DNA from: Callipepla californica brunnescens
Taxonomy: Eukaryota > Chordata > Aves > Galliformes > Odontophoridae
Assembly (NCBI GenBank): GCA_023055505.1
Contig: JALIRH010000043.1
Location: 568,001-632,000 of the forward strand
Length of the DNA: 64,000 nucleotides
Reading direction: 5' to 3'
Numbering within the stretch: position 1 is the first letter of the stretch; each line of letters opens with the position of its first letter. Positions 25,716 to 36,302 of the stretch are shown piece by piece. Below the pieces are notes generated by a model. It saw nothing but the letters and a program-made list of their open reading frames with translations. It ran no database searches and was not told the origin of the DNA. Both the position numbers and the translations under genes were made by a program.

Positions 25716-26121
25716 CCGCTCCGTGCCACAGCCCCGCTCTGTGTTACAGCCCCGCTCCGTGCCCCACAGCCCCGCTCCGTGCCCCACAGCCCCGCTCTGT
25801 GTTACAGCCCCGCTCCGTGCCCCACAGCCCCGCTCCGTGCCCCACAGCCCCGCTCCGCAGCAGCGGAGTGCGCGGGGCCTTTCCCGCCGCTCCCGCCCCG
25901 CGTCCCCCGCTCTCTCCGCCGCGGGCGATCGGCGGCCTGCGCCGCAGCGCCGACGCGGCCCCGGATGGAGCTCCCGCCGCAGGAGGGCCCGCGCCGGGCC
26001 GGGCCCGCTCCCCGTTCCCCCCCGAGCCGCCCTCGGCCGCCGCCCCCGGAGCGCCTCCGCTGGGCCGGGCCGCGCGGGCCGGGCCGGTTACCTGCTGGCT
26101 GAGCGGGATGAGCGCCGCCAT
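94..26121 (-). CDS. EPS15L1: EPS15L1 (EPS15R), endocytic clathrin-adaptor scaffold; 24 coding exons
   Basis: EPS15-like 1 is a scaffold of clathrin-coated pits. Its EH domains bind NPF peptides, its coiled coil oligomerises, and its DPF repeats bind the AP-2 ear. Joined exons give 886 aa: three EH domains (about 11-102, 124-215, 265-369), a coiled coil (about 410-580), some 22 DPF motifs and a proline-rich PPRPKPP site. This is close to the mammalian isoform of about 864 aa plus a 21-aa cassette. Coding exons 5' to 3': 26092-26121, 22259-22300, 21987-22076, 21586-21633, 21168-21263, 20742-20804, 19791-19916, 18457-18516, 17903-18139, 17217-17374, 16602-16758, 15949-16011, 15309-15394, 15040-15112, 14362-14523, 13325-13522, 12821-12985, 12486-12612, 12315-12365, 11762-11898, 11368-11428, 11107-11189, 9671-9803, 94-308. 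All junctions keep frame. The start ATG sits in AAGATGGCGG and gives [10 protein letters not shown], as in mammals. The gene probably continues past position 1 in a longer isoform. Confidence 0.96.
5215..5300 (-). repeat. Old tRNA-derived SINE fragment (MIR-like)
   Basis: Read on the minus strand, this has an A-box-like GGTTAGTGGTTAACAC (5275-5290) and, about 20 bp further on, a B-box-like CTTCGATTCC (5245-5254), followed by unrelated sequence. The order and spacing fit the head of an amniote tRNA-derived SINE. It cannot fold as a complete tRNA with a good acceptor stem, so I do not call a tRNA gene. Confidence 0.5.
8511..8530. repeat. Poly(A) tract in EPS15L1 intron
   Basis: An uninterrupted A run of about 20 bases on the plus strand (poly(T) in the sense of EPS15L1). 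No retrotransposon body was recognised beside it. Confidence 0.7.
9671..12612 (-). other. EPS15L1: EPS15L1 DPF-repeat (AP-2-binding) exons
   Basis: Six short exons (12486-12612, 12315-12365, 11762-11898, 11368-11428, 11107-11189, 9671-9803) encode most of the roughly 22 Asp-Pro-Phe motifs, for example [34 protein letters not shown] and [11 protein letters not shown]. The last exon adds [18 protein letters not shown], a proline-rich stretch like the Crk-SH3 site of EPS15. Family knowledge says DPF motifs bind the alpha-adaptin appendage. Nearly every junction in this block cuts a Gly or Asp codon after its first base, which would allow exon skipping without frame loss. Confidence 0.94.
9804..11106 (-). 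other. EPS15L1: EPS15L1 intron
   Basis: AT-rich intron of 1.3 kb between two DPF exons, with an A-rich tract near 10255. No further exon or repeat was recognised. Confidence 0.7.
12821..15394 (-). other. EPS15L1: EPS15L1 coiled-coil exons
   Basis: Five exons (12821-12985, 13325-13522, 14362-14523, 15040-15112, 15309-15394) encode a long Glu/Gln/Leu-rich heptad region. It runs from [18 protein letters not shown] through [19 protein letters not shown] and [19 protein letters not shown] to [16 protein letters not shown]. In the EPS15 family this segment forms a parallel dimer and antiparallel tetramer that clusters EH and DPF surfaces. Frame is kept across every junction. Confidence 0.93.
15949..16011 (-). 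other. EPS15L1: EPS15L1 63-nt symmetrical exon, probable cassette
   Basis: This 63-nt exon is flanked by TTCTGTAG and GTGAGT sites, is phase 0 at both ends and has an open frame. It encodes 21 residues beginning [10 protein letters not shown] and ending ALTEMRR. It sits between EH3 and the start of the coiled coil, joining TPIQ to [11 protein letters not shown]. The commonest mammalian protein, as I remember it, lacks a matching segment here, so I infer an alternatively included exon; the translation itself does not depend on that. Confidence 0.8.
16602..17374 (-). other. EPS15L1: EPS15L1 EH domain 3 exons
   Basis: Two exons encode EH3: [25 protein letters not shown]..., the loop [13 protein letters not shown], then [20 protein letters not shown] with the pocket tryptophan split across the exon junction (TG|G), and [17 protein letters not shown]. 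The first of these exons is preceded by a tandem acceptor (see findings), so its first codon may be optional. Confidence 0.93.
17903..19916 (-). other. EPS15L1: EPS15L1 EH domain 2 exons and following linker
   Basis: Three exons encode EH2. The 19791-19916 exon gives [15 protein letters not shown] and [17 protein letters not shown]. The 60-nt exon 18457-18516 gives [18 protein letters not shown], a good EF-hand loop (D-x-D-x-D-G-x-L-x-x-x-E) with the pocket tryptophan. The next exon starts [15 protein letters not shown] and runs into a Ser/Pro-rich linker with KRKK and [16 protein letters not shown]. The exon ends GCACAG before a GTGTGA donor. Confidence 0.93.
18517..19790 (-). other. EPS15L1: EPS15L1 intron within EH domain 2
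   Basis: AT-rich intron of 1.27 kb between the exon ending GGAAGG and the VWDLSD exon. No exon-like open frame was seen. Confidence 0.7.
21168..22300 (-). other. EPS15L1: EPS15L1 EH domain 1 exons
   Basis: Four exons encode the first EH domain. It starts with a LYETYYKQ helix, continues through [17 protein letters not shown], and ends with [19 protein letters not shown] and the helix [15 protein letters not shown]. The tryptophan of IWDLAD is the conserved pocket residue of EH domains. The second EF-loop-like segment [11 protein letters not shown] lacks the full acidic pattern of a canonical calcium loop. The domain should bind NPF-type peptides of accessory endocytic proteins. Family knowledge supplies the function; the motifs are visible in the translation. 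Confidence 0.93.
25268..25323. repeat. Two-copy direct repeat, 30-bp period
   Basis: The 26-mer starting CTTCATAAGGGACACAGCAA occurs at 25268-25293 and again, identical, at 25298-25323. It lies in EPS15L1 intron 1. Confidence 0.92.
25678..25713. repeat. (CAG)12 trinucleotide repeat
   Basis: Twelve uninterrupted CAG units on the plus strand, CTG in the sense of EPS15L1, about 380 bp inside intron 1 and next to the CpG-rich first exon. Not coding in any recognised gene. Confidence 0.95.
25714..25860. repeat. GC-rich tandem repeat beside EPS15L1 exon 1
   Basis: Seven or so imperfect copies of an 18-20-bp unit ACAGCCCCGCTCCGTGCCCC, some shortened to a GCTCTGTGTT variant. It directly abuts the CAG run. 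Long open frames on both strands here are made by the repeat and are not genes. Confidence 0.88.
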
Positions 26122-26124
26122 CTT
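26114..26124 (-). promoter_or_regulatory. EPS15L1: YY1-type element over the EPS15L1 start codon
   Basis: The minus strand reads AAGATGGCGGC, the classic YY1 recognition pattern, and it contains the initiator ATG with a purine at -3 and G at +4. YY1 sites often lie just downstream of transcription starts in CpG-island promoters, so a short 5' UTR is inferred. Confidence 0.6.
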
Positions 26125-26946
26125 CCTCCCGCTGATCCGGGCAGCGGCCCAGGCGGGGGAGGGCGGGGCGAGCGGCGGCAGCGCCGGGTCACGGGGCGGG
26201 GGCTGCGCCGGGAACCGCCCCGGAGCGCGGGCACCGCGGCCGTGGGGCGACGGCACCGAGCGCGGCTCCGCTCCACGCGTGTCCGCCCCGCAGTGCGGGC
26301 TGAGATGGGCGCGGGGCGGAGAAACGCGTTCCAGGTAACCGAGGCGAAGCCCTCGCACGGCGCGGAGCGGCAGCAGCTGCAGCGCAGTTGGGTTTTGGCT
26401 TCGTCGGAACAGCCCTCGCTCACCGCATTCATGCGCTGCCTCCGGGCTCCGAACAGACGTGAAATATGACCGCGCTATCACCTCCCTGCCCGCACTGCAG
26501 ATAGCAGGCTGAGCCGGCAAGGTCAGCACGGGCATAGGAAAACTAAAATAAGAGGAATTTGTTTAGAGAGGGAAAAAAAAAAAGGGGGTAAAGGGTGACA
26601 CCTTGCTGTCTTCCAGCAGCTGTCAAAGTCCTTCACCCCCAAGGGCCATTGAAGCTGTCTTAAAGGACAGAGGGCTCGGATCAGTGAAGGAATTTGGCCT
26701 CAGTCTCACCGCAGCACAGCAGCACAGGCAAGGCTCGCACCACTCCTCCCATGCCCTCCTTACTGCTCAGGACTTTGCTCAGGCAGCAGTGCGAGAGGCA
26801 GATGAGAAGTGATGGGCTCAAAGTCTGAAGAGTGGAAGGGAAAAAACTGCACATAAAAAGTAAGCTTCACCAAGCCTCTGCAGAAACTGCACATCTGCTT
26901 AGTTCAGAGTTGTGAAAATGCCTCACACATCTGCCATGCTGAAGCC
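26122..26946 (-). promoter_or_regulatory. EPS15L1 CpG-rich promoter and spacer to CALR3
   Basis: Very CpG-dense to about 26360, then ordinary sequence to the CALR3 poly(A) signal. The dense part is the expected EPS15L1 promoter. There is no TATA box near the start. CALR3 transcription from upstream points the same way, so this spacer also separates its 3' end from the next promoter. Confidence 0.65.
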
Positions 26947-26952
26947 TTTATT
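26947..26952 (-). terminator. CALR3: CALR3 poly(A) signal
   Basis: AATAAA on the minus strand, about 250 bp past the CALR3 stop codon. It is the only canonical hexamer I noticed in that stretch. Confidence 0.65.
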
Positions 26953-27198
26953 GTGACATCGCCTCAAACGTTAGCATGACTTTACATTCAACAGTAAAAC
27001 ATGAAAAAGTGTAAAAGTTTCAACAGCTATTGTGTTTTGATGCATCACAACGTTTGAAATCAGCATTAGAGATGTCCTGTTAATACAGCTCTGCCAGCGC
27101 AGCTTCAACAAGCTGTCTGCAAAACGTCAGTCCTCAGAGCATCCTTCCCACTATTAAAACTCACCCTTCTCAACAGGGCTCTTCACTGTTTGATCTTC

Positions 27199-30100
27199 TC
27201 AAGATTCTCTTTCTTCCTCGTGCTTTTTCTTGAGCCATCGCTCGAAGTATTCCTCTTCTGAGACCCTCTGTCTCTGCTGCTGCTCCTCAGCCTGCCTGAT
27301 GCTCATGTCCTTTTCAGGATCCTAATGGCAACATTTCGTTTTATGCACCAACAGAGCATTGCTCAGACACAACTCCGAACGTGGCAGTGAAGAACTGATG
27401 ACAGTTTCATGCATTACCTTTGTTTCTCCCCACGTTTCATCTCCAAACTCTTCCGCATAGTCCTCATCGTCTGTTATCAAGAAATTGTCAAAAATTGTGC
27501 CAGCTCTCACCTTTGAGGGAGGAAAAAACAACAACAACAGGATGCCTCTTTATTTTCTTTACTCTCAATGTGTTTGTATCAGATTCAGTACACGGTGAAC
27601 GCGGTGGGGACTCCACAGGCTCTTACAGAATCTGTGGAATAAACTTCTATTTTTGGAAAGCCATTCTCAAGAATCAAAGCAACTTGTTTTAACTTCAGAT
27701 TCCTCACTGCCCTTGGAAGTCTCAAGTCCCATTGCTCGCTGGCAGGAAACTGAGGGAGAGCAATTTCCCAGCGCGGCCTCCAGAGGGCAGATTTCATCCC
27801 GTTAATCGCAGCGACTCAGGAGCCCCTGAGCTGCTCGAAGCCCCAAATCAGATGAAGCAAATTATACTTCACTACATTTACACTAATTAGTTCACCTACG
27901 TGGAGAGGATTAGGGACCAACGCATCTTAGAAACTTTGTCATTTTGTAGGCACATTAAATAGAAGCAAGTTAAAAAACACAGATCATCTCCAGAGATCCC
28001 AAAAACCAGAATCACAGAATCACAGTGGCTGGAAGAGACCTCCAGAGATCATCGCAGCAGGCTCTGGAGGGCGGGCAGCGCAGGGAAACAGATAACACCT
28101 GCACTGAAAGGATACCCACTGCCACATGCCCAGCGAAAGCAAAGTCCTTTGTTCCCCACTGCCTGCAGTAAAAGCACCTCACCTGCCAGATATCCAGCCC
28201 GATGACACCGATGTTCTCATAGCTGTAGATGCTGTAGTCTGGCGAGTAATGCGGATTGTCGATCTGTGGATGAAGCCAAACACCGCTGTACTTTGGGTTA
28301 TCGATCTGCCTGGGTTTCCATGCTCCCTAGGACAAACCAGACTCAGAATGCAGTTGGACAAAGGAGAGCTGAAGTGCTACAGACAGCTAGAGCATGGGAT
28401 TATTTATACTTTGTATAGAGGATTCTTGACCATGGGATAAGTCCATTCTCCGTGCACAGCGTGATCCCAGTCCTCAGGTTTCTCATCACTGGTATCCATA
28501 ATGTACTCAGGTTCATCCCAATCCTTTAAAGACACAGAAAGACGACAGAAACCCAAAGGGGTGCACAGTTCAACCTATCGGCTGAATTCAGCAGGAATGA
28601 AATAATCCAATCATGTAAACCTCACACTCAAATGACCAGCTCACCTCAGGTTTGGTGTCATTTGGATCATCGATCTGGACCCGATCATCCCAATCCCTGG
28701 GCTTCTCCACTGCTGGATCATTAATTTTCCTGGGTGGCAAGAAATCCAAATCATCCTCTAAGTTGCCCAAAGCAGCCACTTCGTTATCAATTTTTACTTC
28801 GTAAGTCTGATCTGGCCTTATAATCAAAGTATACAGATGTGTATATCCATCAACCTGGGTTTTAAAGAAAGAAAACAGAATACTTTAAGCACAGCTTGCA
28901 GGAACTGCACAGTCACAATATATGCTTGCAGTAGTGTTTTTTCTTCTTAATGTTCCTCCGACTGGTTATGTTAAAGTTTACCTTTGAAATCTGTTTACCT
29001 TGCATCTGATTGGTTTCTTGATTGGGTGAGGTTTATTCTTGTAATTTAAAATAACGTGGACTTTCTTTGTCTCAGATCCACAAATATCTGGCCCTACAAA
29101 GAGATCACATGCTTTGTACCCTTAATTTCACTGCAGAAAAATGCAGATTGCTATCTATAGCATAAATGGAAGGATTACTTAATAATTATTTAATCACTTT
29201 AGATACCTAAGCACAGATGAGATAACTGCTTAGAAGCACAGCGTTCTTTTCAAGACAACTTTCTCCTGCGTGCTTTCAGTCATTTCCACAAACGTCTTTC
29301 AGGAGCTGCACAACAGCAGCAGCAATGCTGTAGTGATGGAGAAGCACCTACAGACTCACCAAACATGATGTAGTACGGGGAAGCTCCGCTCAGGTTCTTC
29401 TGATCCAAGTCTGAGGAAAAGATCTTAACATATCCCCCACCACAATCAATCTTCTGCTCGTGTTTCACAGTATACTGAATGACCAGAGTCTTCCCTTTGT
29501 TACTGAACGGTTTGAATCGTGAAGAGATGGCATAAAATTTGGAGTTTTCACTTGTTTGTAGACCTGCGAAGATATCAGCATTCAAATGGACGCATTTGCA
29601 AAGAAAAAAAGGCCTCTTCTCCACACATTCCTGCGGCCCCACTGTACCTCTGTCCTGCACGGGATCACCGTAGAACATCCCCGCAGTGAGACGGAACGTC
29701 CCGAGGTCCGGCCTGGACTCCGAGCTCACCCAGCGCTTCTGCCAGCGGCCTGCACAGAGCACAGTGATGTGGGGCACGGGGAGGGGCACAGGGCAGTGCT
29801 ATGTGGGGGCACAGGGCAGTGCTATGTGGGGCTCAGGGAGGGGCACAGGGCAGTGTTTTGTGGGGCTCAGGGCAGTGCTATGTGGGGCACAGGGAGGGGC
29901 ACAGGGCAGTGTTTTGTGGGGCTCAGGGCAGCGCTATGTGGGGCACAGGGAGGGGCACAGGGCAGTGTTTTGTGGGGCTCAGGGCAGTGCTATGTGGGGC
30001 ACAGGGAGGGGCACACTCCCACGTTCCCGCCCTCCCCCTCAGAGCACACCCGCGGCCCTTGCTGACAAGCACCTCACTGTGCCCTCTCCCTCCCTCCTTT

Positions 30101-30215
30101 TCCCACAACCTCCGTCCAGAAACTGCTCCTGGAAGTACACGGCGGCCCGGGCGGTGCCGAGCACAGCCCCGAGGAGCAGCCCGAGGAACCGCAGCGCTCG
30201 TGGCGCGGCCGCCAT
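27199..30215 (-). CDS. CALR3: CALR3, calreticulin-3-type ER chaperone; 9 exons
   Basis: Nine exons encode 396 aa (human CALR3 is 384): signal peptide, globular lectin domain, P-arm and short C-tail. CALR3 is the calreticulin paralogue linked to sperm-protein folding in mammals. Paralogue choice rests on SKFYAISSRFKPFSNKGKTL, TVKHEQKIDCGGGYVK and GTIFDNFLITDDEDYAEEFG, which match CALR3 better than CALR, and on the neighbours. Exons: 30110-30215, 29648-29749, 29360-29563, 28999-29093, 28645-28854, 28410-28523, 28183-28326, 27418-27510, 27199-27321. The start is the Kozak-perfect GCCATGG; two in-frame upstream ATGs have no such context. The three conserved cysteines are present (DCGGG, DICG, IRCK). 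The protein ends EEERES with no KDEL-like tetrapeptide, which is odd for the family. Confidence 0.93.
28009..28110 (-). repeat. CR1 LINE 3'-end fragment
   Basis: Plus-strand AGAATCACAGAATCACAG, then GGCTGGAAGAGACCTCCAGA and GATCATC, is the reverse complement of the avian CR1 3' tail (octamer-like repeats preceded by a GATCATC / GGTCCCTTCCA block). It lies in the CALR3 intron between exons 7 and 8. It is the main reason for calling the genome avian. Confidence 0.75.
28183..28854 (-). other. CALR3: CALR3 P-domain exons
   Basis: Exons 5-7 carry the proline-rich hairpin arm. Type-1 repeats are INDPAVEKPRDWDD, IDDPNDTKPEDWDE and a degenerate DTSDEKPEDWDH. Type-2 repeats are GAWKPRQIDNPKYSG and GVWLHPQIDNPHYSP. 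In calreticulin this arm recruits ERp57 and other foldases. The exons also include the DWDFLPP-like LDFLPPRK joint with the globular domain. Confidence 0.9.
28999..30215 (-). other. CALR3: CALR3 signal peptide and globular-domain exons
   Basis: Exon 1 encodes a hydrophobic leader (FLGLLLGAVLG, then TARA as probable cleavage site) followed by AVYFQEQFLDG, the family's mature N-terminus. Exons 2-4 give RWQKRWVSSE, FYGD, the KHEQ-DCGGGYVK calreticulin signature, YYIMFGPDICG and KKVHVILNYKNK. These form the beta-sandwich that binds monoglucosylated glycans. Confidence 0.9.
29800..30014. repeat. 56-bp-period minisatellite in CALR3 intron 1
   Basis: GC-rich tandem array in which the landmark CAGTGTTTTGTGGGGCTCAG recurs at 29851, 29907 and 29963, exactly 56 bp apart, with a partial diverged copy upstream. 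Because 56 is not a multiple of three, the array stays open in all three plus frames and produces long spurious open frames. Confidence 0.93.
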
Positions 30216-30377
30216 GGCTCCCACACAGCTCCGGCTTCGCGCCTCCATCCGCCGCACCCCCCTCAGCCTCGTGCCTGCCAGTTAATAACTAGTGATCCGA
30301 TTGGCTCCGCGCCCCCACGTGAGGCGCGGGCTGCTCCGGAGCCAATGAGCGGGCGGGATGTTGGGGTGCGTGCCGCC
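30216..30377. promoter_or_regulatory. CALR3 / C19orf44 bidirectional promoter
   Basis: Only 162 bp separate the two divergent start codons. The interval has an inverted CCAAT box (ATTGG, 30300-30304), a CACGTG E-box (30316-30321, within CCCCACGTGAGG) and a direct CCAAT box (30342-30346), in a CpG-rich setting without TATA. Paired inverted CCAAT boxes are typical of NF-Y-driven bidirectional promoters. The CCACG half of the ER-stress element is present, but spacing to ATTGG is 10 bases, so it is not a canonical ERSE. Confidence 0.75.
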
Positions 30378-33639
<3,262 letters not shown>

Positions 33640-33901
33640 CCTTCCCAGCATCAGCTCAGAGCAGGAGCCCCCTCCAGACTGCACAGTTCACATCTTTTTG
33701 TCTGTGTCCTCTCACTGCTCTGTGTTTTGCAACGCATCATTGTTTTCCTGCCTGTTTCTGTTGGGTTCTTTCTTACTGGTGCATGCGGTGCAGGGATGGG
33801 TCAGAGCTGAGCAAGGGAGAGAACCAGCTCAGTGCCAGGGGAGCTCACAGCTACTGCAGAAATCAGTTACTCTGAAGCATGAGCCAACATGGTGCTTTTT
33901 T

Positions 33902-33907
33902 ATTAAA
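33902..33907 (+). terminator. C19orf44: C19orf44 poly(A) signal candidate
   Basis: ATTAAA, about 260 bp after the C19orf44 stop. It lies seven bases from an opposing AATAAA usable by CHERP. Confidence 0.5.
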
Positions 33908-33913
33908 AAAGTG

Positions 33914-33919
33914 TTTATT
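33914..33919 (-). terminator. CHERP: CHERP distal poly(A) signal candidate
   Basis: AATAAA on the minus strand (TTTATT here). If used, the CHERP 3' UTR would overlap the 3' end of C19orf44. Confidence 0.45.
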
Positions 33920-34263
33920 GGAAGGCGGAACAAAGTTCACAGGTTGGTAACAGACAGGTGGCGATGCGGAGTCACAGACAGTTACAGTTTCACAACTACA
34001 GTCGATCTAGAACAAAGTGATAGTTCACCACAGTCACCGCGCGTTCTCGAGGGTTTCTGCTGTACAAAGAGCTCCGGGAGCTGTGAGAGCCACGCACACC
34101 TCTGCAGGGGGAGTGCAGCGGGAGGGGATAACCTCTGCAGCTCTCTGGGAACGGTTACAAAACTTCATTCTCGTTCAGGTTTAAGGAGATTTCCAGGAAC
34201 ATTTCACTGTTAGAAATTTGCAGAACGGAGAAAACCGATTCTCTTCTACGGAGCTAATTAGCT

Positions 34264-34269
34264 TTTATT
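34264..34269 (-). terminator. CHERP: CHERP proximal poly(A) signal candidate
   Basis: AATAAA on the minus strand about 1.4 kb past the CHERP stop. Using this signal would avoid overlap with C19orf44. Confidence 0.5.
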
Positions 34270-34932
34270 AAAGGGTATATACAAAAATATAAAAAGCTTA
34301 AAGAATGTCTTCCATTACAAAGCACTGAACATCCCTCAGAGCGCTTGAAAAGCAAGAACATTTAACCCTCGTGTTCTGCTCAGAGCTGTGGCTGCAGCAG
34401 CTGGTGTGCAGGGGTGTGAGGTTGTGTGGTGGGTTCTAACAAGCTCGCACAGTGCTCATAGGTCACCTGTACTGGAACTAGATGCTTCATTCCCCATTTA
34501 GACATTAGGACACACTGCTCAGCATCAGTCTGACTTGATCCCAAGGCAGCACCCCTCCACTTCAAATAGAATTAACCTTTTGAGAGAAATAAACACACAT
34601 TATGGAACTAGAGACAGAGAATGGTATCAGAACGAGTGTCACAATCCCGGGCCGGGGGAGCTCGGCTGGGGCTTAACTCTGCTATAAAGGGCTCGCTAAC
34701 TAGACAGTTCTGCAAAATAAAATGGAAATCCTTAAGTGTGCTAGACATGTCAGAGTAACAGTTGGCCTTTTTAACCACTGCTAAATCACAATTGTTGAGT
34801 TACATGTCATAGCTTTCCATTTTTCGCCATATTTTAAAAGTAATTCATTTGTCACTTCCTCCAGACTCTCATCCGCATTTATACAAGTTTAATGTTTTGT
34901 AGAAGATGCAAGACATCTTTCTTCAGAGAGTC

Positions 34933-34970
34933 TTACTCAGGTGGTGGAGGGTCTTGCGTTTCACGCTTCA
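34933..34970 (-). other. CHERP: Candidate alternative terminal coding exon of CHERP
   Basis: After the acceptor TATTGTTTCAG comes a unit which, joined to the donor overlapping the CHERP stop (GAT GAG T|GTAAGT), reads L-KRETQDPPPPE and then TAA at 34933-34935. The join is in frame and would replace the CK ending with a 12-residue tail. Splice sites and frame are seen; use in mRNA is inferred. Confidence 0.4.
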
Positions 34971-35554
34971 CTGAAACAATAGGGAGAAGAGCACTTACAC
35001 ATTTCACACAGCTTAGGTGGCTGCAGAATGCTTCATGGAATCAGGGCTCTGTTAGGAACAACTTTTTTCTTTCTGCCTTTATTTGAGTTCATTCCTTGAT
35101 GCAGATCTGCAGCCATGGGCAGCAGTGCCCTTTCATGGGCCAATTCCTTTCACAGTTCATACAACAGACCCTGCAGAACTCCACCATTTGGGTCAATGTT
35201 TTCCTCTCCAAAGCAGCATTCCTTTCTTTCTGCACCTGACACTGCACTGCACTGATCACCATCCTGGGGCTGACAGAACACAGCACGCACTGCCGGGGTT
35301 GGGCAGAGCTGTGGGCCGACCTCCCTCCAGCCACACCTCCCTCCCTGCCCCAGCAGCCACGAGTACTGCCTCTGCGACCCAAACCTGGCGGTGGTGGTGG
35401 TGGTTAAAGGACCGAACTTAAAAGAGACGCTACAGCGGTTACAGGCAGGATGTGGCTTACACCAAACAGGAGAAGTAATTCACGTTGCAGAAATGAAATT
35501 AGAATACAGCACAGTCCCGAAGAAGACACGAGGTTACTCGGTGTGCTTACTTAC

Positions 35555-35578
35555 CTGTTGCTTCTCTTGTCCGTTACG
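35555..35578 (-). other. CHERP: 24-nt microexon-like unit downstream of the CHERP stop
   Basis: On the minus strand AATTCTTTCCAG precedes 24 nt (CGTAACGG...AAGCAACAG) that end at a strong GTAAGT donor. Joined to the donor in the last coding exon it would create TCG TAA, ending the protein after one residue. It looks like a real splice unit but has no homology support. Confidence 0.35.
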
Positions 35579-35684
35579 CTGGAAAGAATTAAGAGTTAAC
35601 TTGATTTTGAGTTTACATTCCGCAGTAAATCTTAAATAAGACAAAATCACGAACACGAGCAGCTCTCACACTGCTCTGTAACGG

Positions 35685-36302
35685 TTACTTACACTCATCC
35701 CTTGCCTTCATGCGTGCGATAAATGAGTAACTTTTATTTCTTCTGTAGTTTTCATAGGGGTCATCTAATGCCACTCCCACTCCTTTATATTGATCCCATT
35801 TGTCTCGAATATCTCCTCCTTTAATTGGGTCCTGAATTCCTTGCTCCTTGGCTCCCAGGCCACCAGACCCACTCCACCCTGCAGAAAGCACACAACACTG
35901 TAATCATTACAGCAGCAGAACCCTGAACCCTAATCCTGATGCTGAGCTGCACTGGAGAGAGGAACACTTCAGGGAGTTAAATGCTATTTCATGCTAGACT
36001 CACACCCCTCTCACCCATACCCTCTCAGAACAGCAATCACCACCACTGCTCTCTGTATGGTATCCCTGAATATCCGTATTCTGACCTCAGAATACCAAAG
36101 TGCTGAAAGGGACCATACTTAGAAACACGCAAAGATTAACTGTATCCAAGAGCTGCATTCCTGGCTTTGTTTGCTGGCTTATGTCAGATTGAAGAACAGC
36201 ACCTTACCCATTTTCACAAGCATTTGATGGCCTTTATTTTCTTCTCCAAGCCTTGACTCCGGTATGGGAGGTCCAGAACTGGAACCCAGGCCAGCAGAAG
36301 AG
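35685..36302 (-). other. CHERP: CHERP G-patch exons and stop
   Basis: These two exons encode LGEENKGHQMLVKMGWSGSG and GLGAKEQGIQDPIKGGD, the glycine pattern of a G-patch that activates DEAH helicases such as DHX15, then the conserved end YENYRRNKSYSFIARMKARD. The stop is TAA at 35685-35687. Confidence 0.93.

Larger units (their letters stand above)
22301..26091 (-). other. EPS15L1: EPS15L1 first intron
   Basis: Intron of 3.8 kb separating the ten-codon first exon from the rest. The promoter-distal two thirds is ordinary sequence. The last 800 bases before exon 1 are repeat- and CpG-rich, holding a 30-bp tandem duplication, a (CAG)12 run and a family of 18-20-bp GC-rich units. The open frames seen here are products of these repeats or unrecognised. 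Confidence 0.75.
34270..35684 (-). other. CHERP: CHERP 3' UTR or alternative 3' exon region
   Basis: Transcribed tail of CHERP by inference from the poly(A) signals. It contains two exon-like units on the minus strand with good splice signals (35555-35578 and one starting at 34970), annotated separately. The rest shows no coding potential. Confidence 0.55.

Noticed and set aside
25723..26535. Overlapping long open frames of 180-263 aa on both strands around EPS15L1 exon 1
   Set aside because: They are products of the GC-rich tandem repeat and CpG-island composition. Only the ten codons at 26092-26121 match a known protein.
29586..30292. Three overlapping plus-strand open frames (MWGTGRGTGQC-type proteins)
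   Set aside because: Created by the 56-bp minisatellite, which is open in every frame. They are antisense to CALR3 exons and have no homology.
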